DNA of 64,000 bases from CAYUVA01 sp964448115 [NCBI: uncultured bacterium] (lineage in GTDB: Bacteria > CAYUVA01). The stretch spans positions 1-64,000 of the forward strand of contig CAYUVA010000004.1 in assembly GCA_964448115.1 (NCBI GenBank), given 5' to 3'. Of the stretch, positions 60,001-64,000 are shown piece by piece (within the stretch, counting starts at the first letter, position 1; every line of letters starts with the position of its first letter). The notes under the pieces are model-generated. The model was not told the origin of the DNA, did no database searches, and saw only the letters and a program-made list of their open reading frames with translations. Made by a program: the position numbers and the translations under genes.

Positions 60001-60772
60001 CTTCCGCTCTCAGACCTTTGACTATCGACTTGGGATCATCACCGGGGATTAGAATAATATCCACCTGTCGCTTATCCCAGACTTCAACAGTCCAGTTGAA
60101 GGTATTTAAGAAGGCAAAATCGAAGAAACAAGCTGATGAGCTATGGACCAGAAAACCGTAACCATTTATCGGATCCATGAAATATGGCATGGGAAAGTAA
60201 GTATTGGTAAGGCGATCCTGCCGGTGATTTACCGGGTCTCCTCCCCTGCCCACTCCCTGCTCCTGAACCAAGGCGGGAAAGCTCTGTCCCTTGAGATCCA
60301 TGAAGTTGTATTGCTCGTCAAAGCCCCAAAAACTAGCATTCTCTAGCGCTTCAAAGGAGAACTTGATGCTATTGGCAGGGACGCTTTGCTCCAGCTCGGT
60401 CTTCACTCTCAGGTTTCCCCTCTCGGTAAGCTGAAAGGTAATGCTGCCCACCCTCTTGACATTTTTTTTGATACCGATGGTTTGTCCGCTTCTTGCAAGC
60501 TGAAGTGGCGTATATTCTGGATTATCCTTGGAGAACTCGAAGAAGCCAAACAACATATCGACTATCGGTGTAAATGTCTCGTAGCCAAGCTCGGTGAGTT
60601 TAAGTAACTGCTGTTGGTCATATCCAACGATCAGGCAGCCATCAATTAATCGCCATCGGTAGTCCTCGATATACCTCCAGTCATCATCATCCTCCTCCAA
60701 GCAAGAAGATATTATTACCGAAATGAGAGCTAGAGTAATAATGATCGAAATATATGATACCAGTTGTCTCAT
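59963..60772 (-). CDS. Lipoprotein with GH31 N-terminal domain only (truncated glycosidase)
   Basis: A 269-aa lipoprotein (signal ending VIISSC). Residues about 100-260 match the N-terminal beta-sandwich of GH31 glycosidases: FWGFDEQYNFMDLKGQSFPA, GVGRGGDP, then TYFPMPYFMDPINGYGFLVH and VDIILIPGDDPKSIVKGL. Family proteins continue with RPPLPPxWA and a TIM-barrel catalytic domain of several hundred residues; here the frame ends within 17 residues and no barrel sequence lies downstream. It is thus either a broken gene or a carbohydrate-binding remnant. It lies 6 bp from the lipoprotein gene upstream. Confidence 0.75.
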   Translation of the reverse strand: MRQLVSYISIIITLALISVIISSCLEEDDDDWRYIEDYRWRLIDGCLIVGYDQQQLLKLTELGYETFTPIVDMLFGFFEFSKDNPEYTPLQLARSGQTIGIKKNVKRVGSITFQLTERGNLRVKTELEQSVPANSIKFSFEALENASFWGFDEQYNFMDLKGQSFPALVQEQGVGRGGDPVNHRQDRLTNTYFPMPYFMDPINGYGFLVHSSSACFFDFAFLNTFNWTVEVWDKRQVDIILIPGDDPKSIVKGLRAEVGPLESKPLPYF

Positions 60773-60778
60773 CGGCGG

Positions 60779-61654
60779 TTAGAAGGCGATTATCAAGCCG
60801 TATTGACCATCGTTGTATTCGTGCTCTCCATAGGCGGGTGCGATCTCATTGGTATCGAAGCTTATGGCAACCTTATACTTTCCTGATGGAAGTATGATCT
60901 TCTTCATCTGCGCTGGCGCCAGCGGAACCTGGGTAATCTTTTCACCGCTGAAGTATAGGGTCAGGCGGTTCCTGGTGCTGTTACCCACTTTTATCAGGGA
61001 CAAGCCCTCCTTGTTATAGTCTCCCTTTCGTTCCGGCTGAGGGAATTCGCTGTAATCGCCCTGGGCAATTTTCTGTATCTGGGACAGGATGAATTCATTC
61101 TCTGCCTTTATGTTTTGGTATAGTAACTTGACCTCATCTATCCTTGGGCTATTGGGGAATCGTTGCATGAAGTCCTTAAGCGCCTGGTGATCGTTATTCT
61201 GCTTTGCCTGTTCGATGATCGAAGCCTCCAGCCGCGCCTGTTTATTCGCTTGTATTGCCTTCAGTCGGCTGGCTGCGTCATCATAGTATGGCGAGTCCTC
61301 GTGTTGGCTCATGTAATCCATATAAACCTGGGGATCATCGGATTTGATAATCTCCTCGTATTCTAGCTTATGTACAAGCTCCTTAAACTCCTCGGCGTGT
61401 TCCGAGTCGGGGAATTGGTCCAGAAAATTGCCATAAGCCGCGATCGTATTTTCACTTTTTGCCTTTTCATACATCAGTTCTTCCAGGCGGTTTTTTGCTT
61501 GGGAACTGTATTTACTATCAGGATGCTTATCAAGGAATTCCTGGTAGGCATCTATAGTGTCTCTTTGTACCGCCTGGCGATAGGCTGATCCAGCGCAGAA
61601 GCTAAGCGATATCGATAATATAGCGAGCAGTGCTAAGCAAAATGTTGGTCTCAT
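60779..61654 (-). CDS. Lipoprotein with short tandem helical (TPR-like) repeats
   Basis: A 291-aa lipoprotein from the ATG at 61654 (MRPTFCLALLAILSISLSFC; Cys20 is the lipidation site); GGAG lies 11 nt upstream. Residues about 25-185 hold four repeats of about 37 residues of the type AYQEFLDKHPDSKYSSQAKNRL, AYGNFLDQFPDSEHAEEF and YMDYMSQHEDSPYYDDAASRL, as in YbgF/CpoB-like or BamD-like TPRs. A C-terminal beta domain (LTLYFSGEKITQVPLAPAQMKKI...YKVAISFD) follows. It is transcribed together with the GH31-like gene. Function unknown; envelope scaffold is inferred. Confidence 0.78.
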   Translation of the reverse strand: MRPTFCLALLAILSISLSFCAGSAYRQAVQRDTIDAYQEFLDKHPDSKYSSQAKNRLEELMYEKAKSENTIAAYGNFLDQFPDSEHAEEFKELVHKLEYEEIIKSDDPQVYMDYMSQHEDSPYYDDAASRLKAIQANKQARLEASIIEQAKQNNDHQALKDFMQRFPNSPRIDEVKLLYQNIKAENEFILSQIQKIAQGDYSEFPQPERKGDYNKEGLSLIKVGNSTRNRLTLYFSGEKITQVPLAPAQMKKIILPSGKYKVAISFDTNEIAPAYGEHEYNDGQYGLIIAF

Positions 61655-61672
61655 TATTTTAATCTCCGCCAT

Positions 61673-62058
61673 AGTTTGATCTTATTATCACCCCTACATA
61701 CTATTCAAAACGGCTTTTATTTTCAATTCAGGGATACAGGGATACCTTGTTATCCTCCATTTACCAAACCAGGACTTAAGGATTTACCTGGCTTGAGGCT
61801 ATTGTCATGCCAGCATAGGCGAGCGTCCAGTCCTTTAGCCACCAAGTGGCGACAAAAATTATATATAAAGAGCAGCACCGATCCCGACCTGTTCAGGAGG
61901 CACGAAAATTATGAAGCACGAAAGTGCGTTATCTCTCTAGGGAAGAAATCTAAGATAAAGGGTTGATGATACTGAAGGCTTCATATACCATTGGCTGTCG
62001 AACAAATTTTGAATCATCGGCAGAAGATACTGCATAGAAAAGATTATGAGGTTAAAGC
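61673..62058. other. Noncoding divergent region before the crotonase gene
   Basis: A 0.39-kb gap with no supported gene. It contains the 54-bp repeat copy 3 (61899-61952), preceded by an imperfect match (gatcccgac...) to the sequence flanking copy 2. Confidence 0.55.
61899..61952 (+). repeat. 54-bp dispersed repeat, copy 3
   Basis: Matches copy 2 (inverted, 38399-38452) at 46/54 and copy 1 (20391-20444) at 43/54. Begins GGCACGAAAATTATGAAGCA and ends in GGGAAGAAATCTA. Intergenic. Confidence 0.8.
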
Positions 62059-62859
62059 ATGGGTTCGTTGAGAGATAACTTCGAGACCATAAGCGTTTCG
62101 ATTGATGAGAGGATCGCCACCGTTGCCTTGAATCGCCCTGAGATCCATAATGCCTTCAACGAGGTGCTGATCGCCGAGCTTACCGAGGTTTTCAATGTTT
62201 TAGGCAATGATGACAATGTTCGGGTTGTAGTTTTAACTGGTCGAGGAAAATCCTTTTGCGCCGGCGCGGATCTCGAATGGATGGGAAGAATGCGCAACTA
62301 TAGCTTCGAAGAGAACTATGATGACTCCTATGCCCTCGCTGAGTGCATGTACACCATATACTCGTGCCCCAAGCCTGTAATAGGGTGCATCAATGGCTCT
62401 GCATTCGGTGGAGGATGCGGTCTGGTCGCTGCCTGCGATATATCACTTGCCTCCAATGAGGCACGCTTTGCACTATCGGAGGTGAAGCTCGGCTTGGTGC
62501 CTGCTTGTATCGCACCTTATGTCATCATGCGCATCGGAATAAAGAACGCTCGAGAGCTTTTCCTAACCGGAGAGCGAATTAACGCAAAGATGGCTCAGAA
62601 CATTGGGCTGATAAACTATGCGCTCGAAACTGACCTGTTGCAACATCGCATACGGCAGCTTTGCAACACCCTTATTACCAGCGGTCCCAATGCACTTGCA
62701 ATATGCAAGCAATTGATAGCCGATGTGCCAACCATGTCATTGAAGGAGGCTAAGCAATACACCGCCAGAATGATAGCAAAACTGCGAGTCAGCGACGAGG
62801 CAAAGGAGGGTATAAGCGCATTCTTTGAAAAAAGAAAACCAAGTTGGGCTCACGAATAG
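62059..62859 (+). CDS. Enoyl-CoA hydratase/isomerase family protein (crotonase)
   Basis: A 266-aa crotonase-fold enzyme: GRGKSFCAGADLEWMGRM and NGSAFGGGCGLVAACDI form the oxyanion hole, and SEVKLGLVPACIAPYV holds a catalytic Glu. The SEVKLGLVPA pattern resembles methylglutaconyl-CoA hydratases (LiuC-like) of leucine breakdown, yet a general short-chain enoyl-CoA hydratase is possible. GAGG lies 7 nt before the ATG. No other acyl-CoA genes are adjacent; hbd is 23 kb away. It is followed by a mobile repeat. Confidence 0.92.
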   Translation: MGSLRDNFETISVSIDERIATVALNRPEIHNAFNEVLIAELTEVFNVLGNDDNVRVVVLTGRGKSFCAGADLEWMGRMRNYSFEENYDDSYALAECMYTIYSCPKPVIGCINGSAFGGGCGLVAACDISLASNEARFALSEVKLGLVPACIAPYVIMRIGIKNARELFLTGERINAKMAQNIGLINYALETDLLQHRIRQLCNTLITSGPNALAICKQLIADVPTMSLKEAKQYTARMIAKLRVSDEAKEGISAFFEKRKPSWAHE

Positions 62860-62895
62860 AACACTTCACCGTCCGGCATGATTACCTCAAATCTG

Positions 62896-63036
62896 CTCCC
62901 TCTCCCTCTGGGAGAGGGCTGGGGAGAGGGCATTCCATCACCCCCCCCGTTCACGGGCATCTCCTCTTCTTTTCCCCCCGTTCACGGGCATCTCCTCTTC
63001 TTTTCCCCCCGTTCACGGGGGGATTAAGGGGGGGAA
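62896..63036. repeat. GC-rich modular repeat between the crotonase gene and larE, with internal 31-bp tandem units
   Basis: Module A (about 62896-62932, ctccctctccctctgggaga...) resembles the murE copy at 1857-1902. Module B is expanded: a 31-bp unit (CCCCCCGTTCACGGGCATCT plus CTCCTCTTCTTTT) occurs at 62943-62973 and 62974-63004, and a partial third unit at 63005-63020 runs into a gggggattaaggggggg tail. The larE stop codon (63024-63026) lies inside it. Confidence 0.85.
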
Positions 63037-63839
63037 GCGACAAATACCCTACCATTCATGCTACCGCTACGATAGCCCTCAAGATCCAAGCTGATAAAAA
63101 CAAAACCAAGCTCCTTAAATCGGGCTATGATACTTTCTCTCATGCCTGCTTCTAAAAGCCTCGGTATCTCTTGCCCCAAAACCTCGATACGAGCGCTTTT
63201 GTCTAATAATCGCACCCGATATTGACTGAAGCCAAGCGATTCCAGATGTTCCTCACCCTTTTCAACCATGCAAAGTAATTCCTCGGTTATCCTTTGCCCG
63301 TATGGAAATCGGCTAGCTAGGCAAGCCATGCTCGGCTTGGCAAAGGTTTCCAAGCCCAGCTCCTTGGATAGCTCCCTGATCTCTTGTTTACTCAAGCCAA
63401 CCTCTGCCAGCGGACTACTTATACCCAACTCTTTCAGCGCTTCAAGTCCGGGACGATAATCACTAAGATCATCTACATTGCTACCATCGGCAATTTGCTC
63501 CATACCTTTTTCAATGGCTACCTCCTTCAGCTTCCCCATCAACAACTTCTTACAGTGATAGCAACGATTAGACGGGTTACTGATAAATTCTGCGTTCTCC
63601 ATGCAGTCTGAGTTCACCTCGATTACACCGATACCATGCAAGCCGGCGAATTCCAGTGCTCTTTGATGTTCCCGCCTTGGATAGACTGCATCCCTGGCGA
63701 TTACTGCAATCATCTTTTCTCCAAGCACTTGATTGGCTACATAAGCAAGAAACGAAGAATCTACCCCCCCTGAGTATGCAACAAGTAAACTTCGGTAAGA
63801 TCGAATTTTCTCTTTTAGTGCTGCAAGCTTTTGCTTCAT
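63024..63839 (-). CDS. larE: ATP-dependent sacrificial sulfur transferase LarE
   Basis: LarE supplies sulfur for the nickel-pincer cofactor of lactate racemase and related enzymes. The 271-aa protein has the PP-loop VAYSGGVDSSFLAYVA, NPSNRCYHCKK and ADGSNVDDLSDYRPG. The KPSMACLASRFPYG motif, with the Cys that is the sulfur donor in sacrificial LarE forms, is also present. The ATG at 63839 overlaps the stop of the upstream thioredoxin-like gene (ATGA). The last residues (ASPP) and the stop codon are supplied by the GC-rich repeat, so the natural C-terminus may have been replaced. larB, larC and larA are not in the window. Confidence 0.94.
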   Translation of the reverse strand: MKQKLAALKEKIRSYRSLLVAYSGGVDSSFLAYVANQVLGEKMIAVIARDAVYPRREHQRALEFAGLHGIGVIEVNSDCMENAEFISNPSNRCYHCKKLLMGKLKEVAIEKGMEQIADGSNVDDLSDYRPGLEALKELGISSPLAEVGLSKQEIRELSKELGLETFAKPSMACLASRFPYGQRITEELLCMVEKGEEHLESLGFSQYRVRLLDKSARIEVLGQEIPRLLEAGMRESIIARFKELGFVFISLDLEGYRSGSMNGRVFVASPP

Positions 63840-64000
63840 TCTACCACTTTCTTAACATAATCTTCTCTCGGGAGCCTATGCCCCCGATAGCGGATGACGC
63901 CTTTTTTATCCACCAGTATATTGGTTGGGATGCCGAAGATCTTGTACTTGGAGGATATCCTTCTATTGCTATCCAAGAGGATCGGATAGGTGATCTTATA
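63836..64000 (-). CDS. TlpA/ResA-like thioredoxin-fold protein (C-terminal part; start outside window)
   Basis: The minus strand reads 54 codons to TGA (63836-63838): YPILLDSNRRISSKYKIFGI, then PTNILVDKKGVIRYRGH. FGIPTNILVD contains the cis-Pro of thioredoxin folds and the DKKGVIRYRG hairpin is typical of TlpA-family periplasmic oxidoreductases. The CxxC site would lie upstream, outside the window. Its stop overlaps the larE start by 2 nt. Confidence 0.88.
   Translation of the reverse strand, partial: YKITYPILLDSNRRISSKYKIFGIPTNILVDKKGVIRYRGHRLPREDYVKKVVE

Noticed and set aside
62943-63020. 31-bp repeats as a CRISPR array
   Set aside because: Units are directly adjacent with no spacers, only two and a half exist, and no cas gene is nearby.
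62844-63155. 103-codon plus-strand frame after the crotonase gene
   Set aside because: It overlaps the crotonase end, translates the repeat modules and runs antisense into larE; it is not a gene.
1-64000. tRNA, rRNA and intact insertion sequences
   Set aside because: I scanned the gaps by eye and saw no tRNA-like T-loop and acceptor pairs, no rRNA segments and no transposase gene; a covariance search would be needed to be certain.

Overview
The window looks like chromosomal DNA of an uncultivated diderm (Gram-negative-type) bacterium. The envelope evidence is a meso-diaminopimelate-type peptidoglycan pathway, lptB, several lipoproteins with lipoboxes and two outer-membrane barrel proteins ending in an aromatic residue. 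Thr/Pro-rich linkers, a CFI-box C-terminal sorting region, a lone microcompartment shell gene and many small dispersed repeats fit a candidate-phylum bacterium, but I cannot assign a taxon from the sequence alone. No rRNA, tRNA, CRISPR array or intact transposon was seen.

Layout. 1-8726 (minus): a rearranged murein cluster transcribed rnz-murG-[vapBC fossil]-murJ-HEAT protein-mraY-murE-murF, with murF cut by the window edge. MurE carries an in-frame insertion made of a dispersed GC-rich repeat. 9002-20196: a Cys-rich DUF6485 protein and then an accessory block of exported proteins: a 955-aa Thr/Pro-linker protein, a TPR-thioredoxin lipoprotein, a CAP-domain protein, a calcineurin-type phosphoesterase sharing the C-terminal module of the 955-aa protein, a membrane glycosyltransferase and an orphan histidine kinase. 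20442-26393 (minus): prepilin peptidase, a 5'-nucleotidase-like surface protein and two paralogous porins. 26642-31460 (plus): a small exported protein, a PHP phosphoesterase and a glycan cluster (GT2, nucleotidyltransferase, carbamoyltransferase).

31461-32153 is a 0.7-kb noncoding AT-rich region with hairpins and a parS-like palindrome, followed by dnaG, aroB, a radical SAM/SPASM protein and a strong terminator. 37250-45495 holds a CNNM-type transporter, 3-hydroxybutyryl-CoA dehydrogenase, ribD, a Wzx-like flippase, a DUF3108 protein, a nucleotide-sugar epimerase, Trm112, a lone BMC-H shell protein and hpt. 45531-50490 (minus) is the conserved lptB-rpoN-hpf-rluD group plus a GspB-like TPR protein. 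50627-59861 has four PMT/GT39-like membrane glycosyltransferases, an Rrf2 regulator, an alkaline-phosphatase-superfamily protein and an MBL hydrolase. 59845-64000 holds a truncated GH31-like lipoprotein, a tandem-repeat lipoprotein, a crotonase, a second copy of the GC-rich repeat, larE (whose stop codon lies in that repeat) and the end of a TlpA-like thioredoxin.

Themes. The locus is dominated by cell-envelope building and surface decoration: murein precursors, lipid-linked glycans, export and sorting. Small mobile repeats have repeatedly landed at gene ends or inside genes. Several plus-strand genes for exported proteins have a -10 box only 8-12 nt before the ATG, which suggests leaderless transcripts.
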